A program made the position numbers and the translations under genes. Shown one piece after another: positions 9,415 to 18,830 of a stretch of 64,000 nt of DNA (positions within the stretch are counted from its first letter, which is position 1; the number at the start of each line of letters is the position of its first letter). The notes beneath the pieces are model-generated. The model was not told the DNA's origin. It did no database searches and was given only the letters and a program-made list of their open reading frames with translations. The stretch spans positions 95,118 through 159,117 of the forward strand of contig NZ_NKHF01000008.1 in assembly GCF_002744175.1 (NCBI RefSeq), read 5' to 3'. The DNA is from Pseudoalteromonas piscicida (GTDB lineage Bacteria; Pseudomonadota; Gammaproteobacteria; Enterobacterales; Alteromonadaceae).

Positions 9415-10176
9415 TTACTGCTCTCGACTATCGAGGCCTTGTTCTAGCAAACGGTTTAAATTCTCTACATCAATTAGCGCACACATTTTCTCTTTAATGA
9501 CGCCGGCCAACCATGGTCTCTTGCTGTCATTTGTACGCCACTTGATGTCTTCAGGCTTGAGTGTCAAGTTATTGACTAGCTTCTCAGCTAACAGCCCCCA
9601 ACTACTATCCCCAAGCATAATTAGATATTGATAATCTAGGCTCTGCTCCAATTCTGGTGTTAGCTTTTCTGGCATTACCCACCGCGCCGTGTCAACCACA
9701 TTGAGCTTTTCTTCGCGGTTTAGCATGACTCCTTTAAACCACTTTGGTTTACCAAACAACTGGTTAACTTCACCTAGTTGATGTATTCCACCAAGAGATT
9801 TAAGTGGAACCGCTAACGTCAATCCTGCAACTTCAAAAAACAATGCCTGAAATTCACCTTCCTGATAGGCTTCTCGTGCAGACACAACCTCAATCGTTGC
9901 CTGTTCTTTGATAATAGATGTATTTTCAGTGACTTCAAGATCTTGAGCCAATTTAACTGTTGTCGGCTCAGGAGCTTCGACCGTCACCTCTGGCGCAGGT
10001 TGAACAACTTCAACAACAGCTTCACCCGATCCTTGCTCAGAGTCGGGCTCTTTAACTTGTTCAAGTAGCTTTGCAACTGGCGATAATTCACAGTGTTCCA
10101 TCTCAGGCTCTTCTTGTAACAAAGCACCAAGATACTGTTTCATCACCTTTTCATTTGCAAATAAATGCTTACTCAT
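9415..10176 (-). CDS. parP: ParP-like protein with CheW-like domain
   Basis: 253 aa from the ATG at 10176 (MSKHLFANEKVMKQYL). A Pro/Glu/Val-rich linker of about 100 residues precedes a C-terminal CheW-like domain (QALFFEVAGLTLAVPLKSL to the end). In Vibrio, ParP connects the polar ParC ATPase with CheA and keeps chemotaxis arrays at the pole. Its position next to parC and upstream of cheW supports this. A longer frame to 10251 would overlap parC and is not needed. The name rests on context plus domain layout. Confidence 0.8.
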   Translation of the reverse strand: MSKHLFANEKVMKQYLGALLQEEPEMEHCELSPVAKLLEQVKEPDSEQGSGEAVVEVVQPAPEVTVEAPEPTTVKLAQDLEVTENTSIIKEQATIEVVSAREAYQEGEFQALFFEVAGLTLAVPLKSLGGIHQLGEVNQLFGKPKWFKGVMLNREEKLNVVDTARWVMPEKLTPELEQSLDYQYLIMLGDSSWGLLAEKLVNNLTLKPEDIKWRTNDSKRPWLAGVIKEKMCALIDVENLNRLLEQGLDSREQ

Positions 10177-10184
10177 TATGTTCT

Positions 10185-10954
10185 CTAGTTTAACTGCTTC
10201 AAATAATCCAATAGTGCACGATAGGCAAATACCCCTCGCGACTTCGGACAAAACTGCACAGGAACTTGCTGTGCCAAACTTGCGTCTCTGAATTTAGTGT
10301 CAACCGGTACAACACCAGGCCAAACAGCCTCTTTATAAGTGGCTAATAGCGTCTTATAGGCTTCTAATGATGCTTTTGTCCGTTTATCGTACATGGTCGG
10401 AATAATGGTATATTGATACTGCTTCTGTTGCGAAGATTGCATCAACTCCATCGTACGCATCATTCTATCTAGGCCTTTTAGCGCTAAAACTCAGTCTGAA
10501 CTGGCACTAAAATTCGCTCGCTAGCGGCTAACGCATTGACCATCAACACACCTAAAACAGGGGGACAATCTAAAATAGCATAGTCATACTGATCCGCTAT
10601 TTTTTCTAGAGATTTTTTTAAGATAAGACCCATACCAGTCTTATTTCCCATACTCCTGTCTAGTGTCGCTATTGCCATCGTAGCAGGTAATATATCTAGG
10701 TTATCAATAGTTGACGGGCAAAGAGACTGCAATATCTCCTCACTCGTCATACTATTACCGCGTGCAAAAATATCGTATACACTCACCTCTAGCTCTTCGG
10801 AGTCAATTCCAAAGTAATAGGTTAGTGATGCATGCGGATCGGTATCAATCAGTAACACACGGTGCCCCTGTTCAGCAAGGATCCCACCTAGGCTAACCGT
10901 AGTTGTGGTTTTTCCTACCCCACCTTTTTGATTTGCTACCGTCCAAATTTTCAC
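10185..10954 (-). pseudogene. parC: ParC (ParA-family polar ATPase), broken by a one-base deletion
   Basis: The N-terminal part (10484-10954) starts at GTG with an AAGGA ribosome site, has the Walker A KGGVGKTTTT, and ends at a TAG just after LVPVQTEF. The rest continues in another frame from about 10485 down to 10185 (GLDRMMRTMELM onward). Adding one T to the run at 10486-10489 restores a normal ParA-type protein of about 256 aa. ParC positions chemotaxis arrays at the pole together with ParP. The break is either a real frameshift or an assembly error; programmed frameshifting seems unlikely. Confidence 0.85.
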
Positions 10955-11076
10955 TATATATTCCTTCGCTTATGGCTATTGTTTACATCCAATTGCCACT
11001 ATACAAACTCAGTATTATTTATTGTTGTAGAAGTCTGATCTATAAGCTTCCAGCAAAGCAACCTTTTATTTTGTGT

Positions 11077-12221
11077 TTATTGATTACCCGCTTCTTTATT
11101 TATTCTTGCAGCAAAGTCATTTAAAGCGATACTGTCTGACGCCAGACCAGAACTGGCAACCGCTTGCGGCATACCGTATACCACACAAGTTGCTTCATCT
11201 TGAGCCCATATCGTTGCACCAGCTTGCTTTAACATACGCGCACCATCTCTACCATCAGCTCCCATTCCGGTAAGCACTATGGCTAATGTATCACCACCAT
11301 AAGCCTTGGCAACACTGGCAAAGGTAACGTCAACGCTAGGCTTGTAGGTTATTCTTGGACTGTCGTCTTCAAACACCTTTAAGGTTTTGCTACCGCCTCG
11401 GTTTTCGACCATCATTTGCTTCCCACCTGGGGCCAAATAAGCCACTCCAGGCATCAACTATCCCCTTGTTCCGCCTCTTTAACTTTTATCTGGCACAAGC
11501 TATGTAAACGTGCAGCAAAAGCTGGCGTGAAGGCTGCGGGCATATGTTGAATAAGGAGTATAGGATGTGGGAAATTCGCTGGTATCTGCGTCAATATGGT
11601 CTGCAGAGCAACCGGCCCTCCCGTAGAAGTACCAATCGCCACTAACCCATACTTTTTACCCGATGCTCTCGCTGCTGATGCACTGGTTGTAGTACCAGTC
11701 GTCGGGCGTTGAAAGCTTCTATCTGGCTGAGAAATAGCGGGCCTACCAGACTCTGATCGGGTGGGCTTAGCCTCTGGTCTTCTCGTTGGCGTCGCAATGC
11801 TTGGTCTGGTAAACCGACTGACACGACGGCGGCCAATTTCTTTTACCTTATTCTGTAACGACTTGATCGCATCTTCACTATTACGAGCAATATCTTCAAA
11901 CTTCTTCGGTAAGAAGTCGACAGCACCAGCATCAAGTGCATCTAGCGTAGCACTTGCTCCCTCTCGGGTAAGTGACGAGAACATTAAAATTGGTGTGGGG
12001 GTTGCCTGCATGATCTGCTTTACAGCACTAATACCATCAAGCACAGGCATCTCGACATCCATGGTGATCACATCTGGACGCAATGAAGCGGCTTTTTCCA
12101 CCGCTTCTTTACCATTGACTGCAAAATCTATTACTTTGATTTCACTGTCTTTTTCTAAAATTTCACTAACTCGACGACGGAAAAAACTCGAGTCGTCTAC
12201 GACTAACACTTTAACGGCCAT
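11077..12221 (-). pseudogene. cheB: CheB, chemotaxis methylesterase, broken by a one-base deletion
   Basis: The first frame (to 11454, ATG at 12221) has the receiver domain (phospho-Asp D55 in ITMDVEMP), a Pro/Thr/Arg linker, and the start of the methylesterase domain with the catalytic Ser (GTSTGG) and His (IQHMP). The frame stops after KEAEQGDS and resumes at 11457 as [12 protein letters not shown], carrying the catalytic Asp in GMGADGRDG. One missing base near 11457 (TTT read as TT) explains it. Intact CheB would demethylate receptors in response to CheA phosphorylation. It lies between cheA and parC. Confidence 0.88.
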
Positions 12222-12250
12222 TGGCAACGCTCTTTTATTTGCTCTACAGC

Positions 12251-12306
12251 AGAGCAGCTGTAGCTGCTCTAGAATTCAAACTACGCCCTATAAAACTAGG
12301 CGTAGT
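12251..12306 (-). other. Two tandem hairpins in the cheA-cheB junction
   Basis: 12251-12270 is a perfect inverted repeat with an 8-base stem and 4-base loop (AGAGCAGC / GCTGCTCT). 12280-12306 is a second one with an 8-base stem and 11-base loop (ACTACGCC / GGCGTAGT) that spans the cheA stop codon. Neither is followed by a strong T run on the minus strand, so partial termination, RNA processing or message stability within the che operon is more likely than full termination. Confidence 0.5.
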
Positions 12307-14508
12307 GTTTTAATAAGTTTGGTACATCAAGAATCAACGCAATACCACCATCTGAGGTAATGGTTGCGCCTGCCATCCCAGGTGTCCCCTGCAATAACGC
12401 ATCCAGCGGTTTAATCACGACTTCTTCTTGACCAATCAATGAATCCACAACAAAGCCGACTTGTTTAGTGCCTATTTGAGCAATAACAACATGGCCTTCT
12501 GCTTTTTTCATGCTTCGGTCTGCACCTTTGACCAACCAATGCTCCAAATAAAACAAAGGTATCGCTTTCTCACGGACAATAATGGTCAGCTGACCGTCAA
12601 CTACATTGGTCTTAGTTAAATCAAGGTGGAAGATTTCACTCACCCCTGCAAGTGGCAGCGCAAACGTCTGCTCTCCAACCACAACCATTAGGGTTGGCAG
12701 AATCGCTAACGTAAGAGGTACTTTGATTTCTAAAACAGTACCAACACGAGCTCGGACTGGATGTTCACAGAGCCGTTGAGCTGAGTAATTTTAGTTTTAA
12801 CAACGTCCATGCCCACACCACGACCAGATATATCAGAGATCTGCTCTTTGGTAGAGAAACCAGGCGCAAAAATTAGATTGTACGCTTCGGTATCAGACAG
12901 ACGACTAGCTTGGTCAGAATCAATGACGCCTTTGCTTATCGCAATCTTCTTGAGCTTCTCAGGATCCATACCTGCACCATCGTCACGAATGGTTAGTAGA
13001 ATATGATCACCTTCTTGAGAAGCCGATAGCGTAACTGTACCTGTTCTTGGCTTACCTGATGCTTCACGTGCGTCAGGCATTTCAATACCATGATCCACCG
13101 AGTTTCTCACTAAGTGAACCAGCGGATCGGCCAGTGCCTCAACGAGGTTTTTATCTAAATCTGTATCTTCCCCTTGTAATACAAGGTTAATTTCTTTTTT
13201 CAGACTGCGGGCCAAATCTCGTACAACTCGCGGGAAACGACCAAATACTTTTTTGATCGGCTGCATCCGCGTCTTCATTACTGCGCCTTGCAGATCTGCT
13301 GTCACGACATCAAGGTTGGAGATGGCTTTACCCATGCTTTCACTGTTAGTGTTATTCGCAAGACTCACCAAGCGGTTTCGAACTAAAACGAGCTCGCCAA
13401 CCATGTTCATAATTTCATCAAGACGCTTGGTATCAACTCGAACCGTTGTTTCAGCCTGTGCCGCCGGCTTCTTAGCAGCTGCTGGCGCTGCAGCCGCTTT
13501 AGCGGGTTCAGGCGCTTTTTGTGGGGGCGGTGTTACCGGTTTTGCTTCAACCTTAGGTTCAGGTTTAGGCGTCGGTGTAGGCTTCACTACGTTTTCAGGC
13601 TTAGTTGCAGGAGCGGGCTCTGACGATTCTTCTAATGTCTTTGGTGCGCCCCCCTTGCCATGCAGCTCATCCAACAAGGCTTCGAATTCATCATCAGTGA
13701 TCTCTTCATCACCTGCTGAACTGCTAGGCTCACTCTTTTTAGGCGGAGTTGCTGGTTGCTCTGGTTCGGGCGCTGCTGCATCAGCACTATTAGGTGCTCC
13801 CCCAAACTTCCCAACACCGTGCAGTTCATCTAACAGGTTGTCAAATTCGTCGTCGGTAATATCACCGTCATCACTGCTTGCAGGTGCGCTATCAGTTTTC
13901 GGTGCTGGGGCTACAGCTGGGCCATTGCCTGAGCCATGCAATTCATCTAATAAGTTCTCAAACTCTTCTTCGGTAATTTCATCAATGCCAGAGTCGCTGC
14001 CATCACCGGCATCGCTATCAGCGTCAAATAAAATATCATCAGCGCTAATATCTGGAACACTAGATTCTGTTTCTTCAATAACGGGAGGAGCTTCGACGAC
14101 GGCTTCCTCGTCTTCGGAGGCTGGCTGACTGAGTTTGTGCAGTGTTTCGAGCAACACCGGATCTGCGGCTTCCGGCTCTTCACGGTTCTGAATACAAGCA
14201 AACATTTCGTTTATCGTATCCAAAGACTGTAAAATAACATCCATTAATTCAGATGTTACCTTCCGCTGCCCTTGTCGTAACACATCAAATACGTTTTCCG
14301 CACCATGACAGGCATCTACAAGCTCTGTCATGCCTAAAAACCCAGCTCCACCCTTAACGGTATGGAACCCTCGGAAAATCGCGTTAAGAAGCTCTTTATC
14401 CTCAGGGTTATTTTCTAGCTCAACAAGCTGCTCAGATAAAAGCTCTAATATTTCGCCTGCTTCAACAAGAAAGTCCTGCAAGATATCTTCATCGACTTCA
14501 AAGCTCAT
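12296..14508 (-). pseudogene. cheA: CheA, chemotaxis histidine kinase, broken by a one-base deletion
   Basis: From the ATG at 14508 (GGAGAG ribosome site) the protein has the HPt domain with H49 (FHTVKGGAG), a long Pro/Ala/Glu-rich linker with three ITDDEF-LLDELHG repeats, the dimerisation and ATPase domains (VRNSVDHG, DDGAGMD, GRGVGMDVV), then a stop at 12730. The C-terminal CheW-like P5 domain continues in another frame (MVVVGEQTFALPLAGV) to 12296. Restoring one G near 12747 gives SELGVGTVLEIKVPLTLAI across the junction. No folded CheY-binding P2 domain is evident in the linker. Confidence 0.9.
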
Positions 14509-14521
14509 ACACACTCTCCAA

Positions 14522-15295
14522 TTAGAAGCCTAAACTAGATAGCAAGTCATCGACTTCATCTTGACCAGAAACCACGTCATCACGTGATTCAGCGTCAATA
14601 ATTGGACCTTCAGGTCCAGACAATTCTTCACTGATAGTCTCTGTTGTTTTTGTTTCGTTTTCATTCGTTTTACTCGCTGCCTGCACTTCATCAGAAGCAC
14701 CAAATACAGTAAGGAGATGAATGAGACTATCTTCTACTTCCCTAACAAGTTCGATAACACGACGGATAACTTGACCAGTTAAATCTTGATAGTCTTGCGC
14801 CATCAATACATTGGTCATCAAACCTTGCAATTCGTCTGTACGTGTTTTTGAAGTCTGCATAAAGCTATCGAGATCATGACACAGCGATTTAAATTCACCG
14901 AGCTGAATGTCTCGGCTCATTAATCGATCCCAAGTAGGCTTTATCTGTGCCAATTCATCGGCCAGATTTTGAGCTAAAGGCAGACTTTCTTCGACTGCGT
15001 CCATTGTTTTATTGGCGGCGCTCTCAGTCATTTCCATAACATAGTTGAGGCGCTGTTTAGCATCAGGAATAGCCTCTGTCGTGAGGTCTGCTAGACGAGT
15101 GTCCAGTTCAAAGTTTTTCAAAGACTCGTGTAGTTGCCGAGTGAGCTTTCCAACTTCTGCAAATAACTCAGATTGCTCTTTGTTAGCAGCTTCTAAAATC
15201 AGCTGGTCCGCTTTTTCTTGTTCACCTTGCTCTAGAAGCTCTACCAATTGTTTGGCTTGTTCAAGTGTAATTTGAGGCGCAGCGTTTACAGACAT
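14522..15295 (-). CDS. cheZ: CheZ, CheY-P phosphatase
   Basis: 257 aa, mostly helical with the long hairpin typical of CheZ. The catalytic region contains MAQDYQDLTGQVIRRVIELV (about residues 167-186), where the conserved Asp and Gln act on CheY-P. The extreme C terminus, QDEVDDLLSSLGF, is the CheY-binding peptide. It sits between cheY and cheA in the usual order and terminates the swimming signal by removing phosphate from CheY. Confidence 0.95.
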   Translation of the reverse strand: MSVNAAPQITLEQAKQLVELLEQGEQEKADQLILEAANKEQSELFAEVGKLTRQLHESLKNFELDTRLADLTTEAIPDAKQRLNYVMEMTESAANKTMDAVEESLPLAQNLADELAQIKPTWDRLMSRDIQLGEFKSLCHDLDSFMQTSKTRTDELQGLMTNVLMAQDYQDLTGQVIRRVIELVREVEDSLIHLLTVFGASDEVQAASKTNENETKTTETISEELSGPEGPIIDAESRDDVVSGQDEVDDLLSSLGF

Positions 15296-15314
15296 AGGCC
15301 ATTTCCCCTTGCTG

Positions 15315-15698
15315 TTAGCCTAATCGCTCAAATACTTTTTCAAGCTTGGTTTTAAGTGTGCCTGCGGTAAATGGTTTAACAATATAGCCATTCACCCCTG
15401 CTTGTGCAGCCGCAACAATTTGTTCTTTCTTCGCTTCAGCTGTAACCATCAATACCGGAATGTGCTTGAGCTTTTCATCTGCGCGTATTGCACGAAGCAG
15501 ATCAATACCCTGCATCCCTGGCATATTCCAATCGGTTACTACAAAGTCAAACTCCTGATTTTGTAGCATCGGAAGTGCTGTACTACCATCATCAGCTTCT
15601 TGAACATTGGTAAAGCCTAAATCTCTTAATAGGTTTTTGATTATTCTTCTCATAGTAGAGAAATCATCAACCACGAGAATCTTCATGTTCTTATCCAA
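15315..15698 (-). CDS. cheY: CheY, chemotaxis response regulator
   Basis: 127 aa single receiver domain. It has the acidic pocket VVDDF, phospho-acceptor D56 ([13 protein letters not shown]), the switch Thr in [10 protein letters not shown] and the Lys in VKPF. Start choice: a strong GGAGGAAG ribosome site at 15701-15708 is correctly placed for the TTG at 15698 (MDKNMKIL), whereas the next ATG at 15686 is too far from it. It binds FliM at the motor when phosphorylated by CheA. Confidence 0.95.
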   Translation of the reverse strand: MDKNMKILVVDDFSTMRRIIKNLLRDLGFTNVQEADDGSTALPMLQNQEFDFVVTDWNMPGMQGIDLLRAIRADEKLKHIPVLMVTAEAKKEQIVAAAQAGVNGYIVKPFTAGTLKTKLEKVFERLG

Positions 15699-15739
15699 AA
15701 CTTCCTCCAGTGAGGTTCGAACCCAACTATTTATATACT

Positions 15740-16474
15740 CTAATTTATCCAGTCATTGATTTTAGCTTTTAGCTTTATCATTGCCTGACCGTGAATTTGA
15801 CTTACTCGAGACTCGCTCACATCTAAGATGGCACCGATCTCTTTTAAATTCATTTCGTCGTTATAGTAAAGCGACAATACCAAAGCGTCTCTCTCTGGTA
15901 ACGATTTTATCGCTTCCACTAATGACTCGTTAAAACGTTCATTTTTAACGTTATTAAACGGTTTGTCTAGCGCAAAATCGCTGTTTGCAGGGGTTATCAC
16001 ATCTTCATCGACCCCAAGGTCCTCAATGCCAATAACTTTACTTGCATTTACATCATGTAAAATATGATGGTACTCATCTAGAGATATATCAAGTTTTTCA
16101 GCGATTTCAGTGTCTTTTGGTTCTCGACCAAGGAAAGATTCTAGCTCAGAAATAGCTTCTGCAACCATTCTGCTATTTTTATGTACTGAGCGGGGGGCCC
16201 AGTCACCACGGCGAATTTCATCTAACATGGCGCCACGGATACGGATCCCAGCAAAAGTTTCAAAACTTGCACCTTTAGTAGCGTCAAAGTTTTTTGTCGC
16301 CTCGATTAATCCAATCATGCCTGATTGGATTAAATCATCGAGTTGCACGCTCGCCGGAAGTCGTGCGATTAGGTGACACGCCACTTTTTTGACAAGTGAC
16401 GCATGCCTCTCGACCACCTTGTGTATGTGGTCGGAAGTTTGATATCCCGCAGCTCTATTGACCGGAGAAGCCAT
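15740..16474 (-). CDS. fliA: FliA, flagellar sigma-28 factor
   Basis: 244 aa from the ATG at 16474. A GTG at 16480 that overlaps the fleN stop as GTGA is an equally possible start. Regions 2 ([20 protein letters not shown]), 3 and 4 ([20 protein letters not shown]) match the sigma-70 family FliA group. It directs late flagellar genes. No convincing sigma-28 promoter was identified in the window by eye. Confidence 0.95.
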   Translation of the reverse strand: MASPVNRAAGYQTSDHIHKVVERHASLVKKVACHLIARLPASVQLDDLIQSGMIGLIEATKNFDATKGASFETFAGIRIRGAMLDEIRRGDWAPRSVHKNSRMVAEAISELESFLGREPKDTEIAEKLDISLDEYHHILHDVNASKVIGIEDLGVDEDVITPANSDFALDKPFNNVKNERFNESLVEAIKSLPERDALVLSLYYNDEMNLKEIGAILDVSESRVSQIHGQAMIKLKAKINDWIN

Positions 16475-16476
16475 AA

Positions 16477-17337
16477 TCACCCGTTTACAAGTTGTTCAAT
16501 GAAAAATTCTAGATGACCGGAAGGTTGATGAGGAATAGGCCATTTTACCGCCTTGGCAGCCAACCCTTTAATTGCAACCGCGGCTGGCGAGCTTGGGAAT
16601 AAATCAACAATAGCTCTTTGTCTACGAGAGGACTTTCGCATGTTCTCGTCAAACGGTACCGTCGCCACTAACTCCAACGCCACATCAAGAAAACGATCCG
16701 TAACCTTTGAAAGTTTAGCAAATAATTCCTGTCCTTCACGCAAACTACGCACCATATTGGCAACTATTTTAAAGCGGTAAACACCATGTTCTCTACTCAA
16801 TACTTTTATCAGTGCGTAAGCATCGGTAATTGAAGTGGGTTCATCACAAACCACCACCAACACGTCTTGTGCGGCGCGAGAAAAGCTCAAAACCATATCT
16901 GAGATACCCGCTGCGGTATCAACGATTAAAACATCAAATTGGGTATTAAGCTCACTGAATGCACGAATAAGGCCAGCATGCTCCGCGGGGGTCAGTTCAA
17001 CCATATTTTGTGAGCCTGATGTGGCGGGTACTATTTTTATACCTGCGGGCCCTTCGACGAGAATTTCGTCTAATTCGCACTCACCTGACAAAACATGGGA
17101 TAAATTCTTTTCGACTCGAAGTCCTAGCATCACATCACAGTTTGCCAAGCCCAAGTCCGCATCTAACACGAGGACACGCTGTCCTTGTTGGCCCATAGCA
17201 ATAGCGGTATTCAGTGAGACGTTGGTTTTACCTACCCCACCTTTTCCGCCGGTCACGGCTATTACTTTTACACCCTGGTTGCTAGTTTGACTCATTCTAC
17301 GCAGGCCACTTGCTTGATCTAAAACTGTGTTAATCAT
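16477..17337 (-). CDS. flhG: FleN/FlhG, MinD-like ATPase controlling flagellar number
   Basis: 286 aa. A short N-terminal DQAGL-like helix (LDQASGLRRM) that stimulates FlhF is followed by the Walker A-type P-loop GGKGGVGKTNVSLN and Walker B-like DVLIVDTAAG. It restrains FlhF and the master activator FlrA, limiting cells to one polar flagellum. It overlaps the flhF stop by eight bases. Typical in all respects. Confidence 0.94.
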   Translation of the reverse strand: MINTVLDQASGLRRMSQTSNQGVKVIAVTGGKGGVGKTNVSLNTAIAMGQQGQRVLVLDADLGLANCDVMLGLRVEKNLSHVLSGECELDEILVEGPAGIKIVPATSGSQNMVELTPAEHAGLIRAFSELNTQFDVLIVDTAAGISDMVLSFSRAAQDVLVVVCDEPTSITDAYALIKVLSREHGVYRFKIVANMVRSLREGQELFAKLSKVTDRFLDVALELVATVPFDENMRKSSRRQRAIVDLFPSSPAAVAIKGLAAKAVKWPIPHQPSGHLEFFIEQLVNG

Positions 17338-18811
17338 ACATTCCTACTGACTCTGACGCTACAGGTACACGTCGAGAGTGCTGTGCTTTTATTCTTTTTA
17401 AATACAATTGCTCAGCCTTTTTTACTAGCTTTTGAGCATTTGCGACGCGAATGTCTTCTGGCACTCGCTGACCGTTAGTAAGATACCCTATTGGCAAGCG
17501 ATTTTGAATCGCTATGCTAATTATCTCACCTAAACTTAGACTTTCATCAAGTTTTGTGAAAATACAGCCACTTAAATTTACTTTTTTGAAGTGTCTCACG
17601 GTTTCTTGCAACACATTCATTTGCGCAGTCGCACTCAATACTAAGTAACTACGAATATCGACCCTTGCGCTACGCATAAGTGTATTTAACTGTTCAGTTA
17701 AGCGCAAATCTCTTTGGCTCATTCCTGCTGTATCTATTAATACTAGACGCTTATTACGTAAATGATAAAGCACTTCTGCAAGTTCATTTGCATCTTTTAC
17801 TTGTTTAACAGGACAGCCTATGATTCTACCATAGGTTGCTAGTTGCTCGTAAGCACCAATTCTATAGGTATCGGTAGTAATTAACGCTACTTTATCAGCA
17901 CCATACTTTTGTGCACCCAGGGCAGCCAACTTTGCAACAGTCGTTGTTTTACCCACGCCTGTTGGTCCCACCATGGCAAACACCCCACCTTGACGTAAAA
18001 TATCATTGTTAGTGGTGTGCATTTGGTTTATTACCATATTTAATAATGCATTCCATGCTTCTTTACGAGATACGTCATCAGGAATGAAACAAGCCATCTG
18101 CTCTGCAACATCTTTGTCTATTCCCATGCCTTCTAGACGGTCAACAAGGCATGCTCGGGTTGGATCGCGACGCGCCATTTCTTGTTTCATCAATCCCGAA
18201 ACTTGGTGCTCAAGCAGTTGGCGAATAGCGTTCATTTCTTCACGCATTGCACTCATTTCATCAGTTTTGGCATGCGTTTGAGGTAAGTCGTCTCCAAAGC
18301 CATTGTCTAGCTCATCAGACTCTCCCCATTGTTGCGGCTGCTCAAATGCATCATCGTCAAAGTCAAAAGATTGGCGACGCGGTTGCGCTTTTGATTGGTA
18401 TGTTGGTTTTGGTTCGGCAGGCGCTTTACGTTGGTTATTTAACACCTGCTCAGTGTCAATACCAGACTGCGAAAACATAGAGGCCAGCTCAGGAGAGCGA
18501 GGACGTGGCGCTTGACGTTCAAGTAATGCAGCTAAGCTGTCTGCCACTTGTGCCTGCTTAGCTGGCTGCGCTGTACGAGGCTCAGGGCGAACAAAGCGTG
18601 TTGGTGCAGCTTCATGTTCTGTAGTAGCTCGGCTTGCTGGCGCTTGTTGTTGCTGCGGTGCAGCAGCACGGTCATTGTCCACAGCAGCGACGATTTCAAC
18701 GCCATCTGCCAACTTCTTGTTAGACATAATGACAGCATCAGCGCCCAACTCTTCTTTTACTTCGTTTAAAGCCGTACGCATATCTTTTGCGAAGAAACGT
18801 TTAATTTTCAT
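17330..18811 (-). CDS. flhF: FlhF, SRP-type GTPase setting the polar flagellum site
   Basis: 493 aa. The N-terminal B domain (MKIKRFFAKDMRTALNEV) is followed by a low-complexity Gln/Pro/Ala linker to about residue 185, then the N and G domains. The GTPase P-loop GPTGVGKTTT lies at residues 282-291, with DTAGM and TKLDE (G4-like) downstream. It recruits FliF to the pole. It is 19 bases downstream of flhA and overlaps flhG. Confidence 0.95.
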   Translation of the reverse strand: MKIKRFFAKDMRTALNEVKEELGADAVIMSNKKLADGVEIVAAVDNDRAAAPQQQQAPASRATTEHEAAPTRFVRPEPRTAQPAKQAQVADSLAALLERQAPRPRSPELASMFSQSGIDTEQVLNNQRKAPAEPKPTYQSKAQPRRQSFDFDDDAFEQPQQWGESDELDNGFGDDLPQTHAKTDEMSAMREEMNAIRQLLEHQVSGLMKQEMARRDPTRACLVDRLEGMGIDKDVAEQMACFIPDDVSRKEAWNALLNMVINQMHTTNNDILRQGGVFAMVGPTGVGKTTTVAKLAALGAQKYGADKVALITTDTYRIGAYEQLATYGRIIGCPVKQVKDANELAEVLYHLRNKRLVLIDTAGMSQRDLRLTEQLNTLMRSARVDIRSYLVLSATAQMNVLQETVRHFKKVNLSGCIFTKLDESLSLGEIISIAIQNRLPIGYLTNGQRVPEDIRVANAQKLVKKAEQLYLKRIKAQHSRRVPVASESVGMYD

Positions 18812-18830
18812 GTTACAGCCCCTTTATCCT

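Noticed and set aside
10484..10490. Programmed ribosomal frameshifting in parC
   Set aside because: The run is only four bases, no slippery heptamer or stimulatory structure is evident, and four nearby genes have the same kind of lesion.
13253..14128. A 291-codon open frame on the plus strand opposite cheA
   Set aside because: Ser/Gly/Ala-rich antisense shadow of the CheA linker with no ribosome site or known domain.
16835..17290. A 151-codon plus-strand frame opposite fleN
   Set aside because: Mirror frame of a well-supported gene; composition is that of an antisense shadow.
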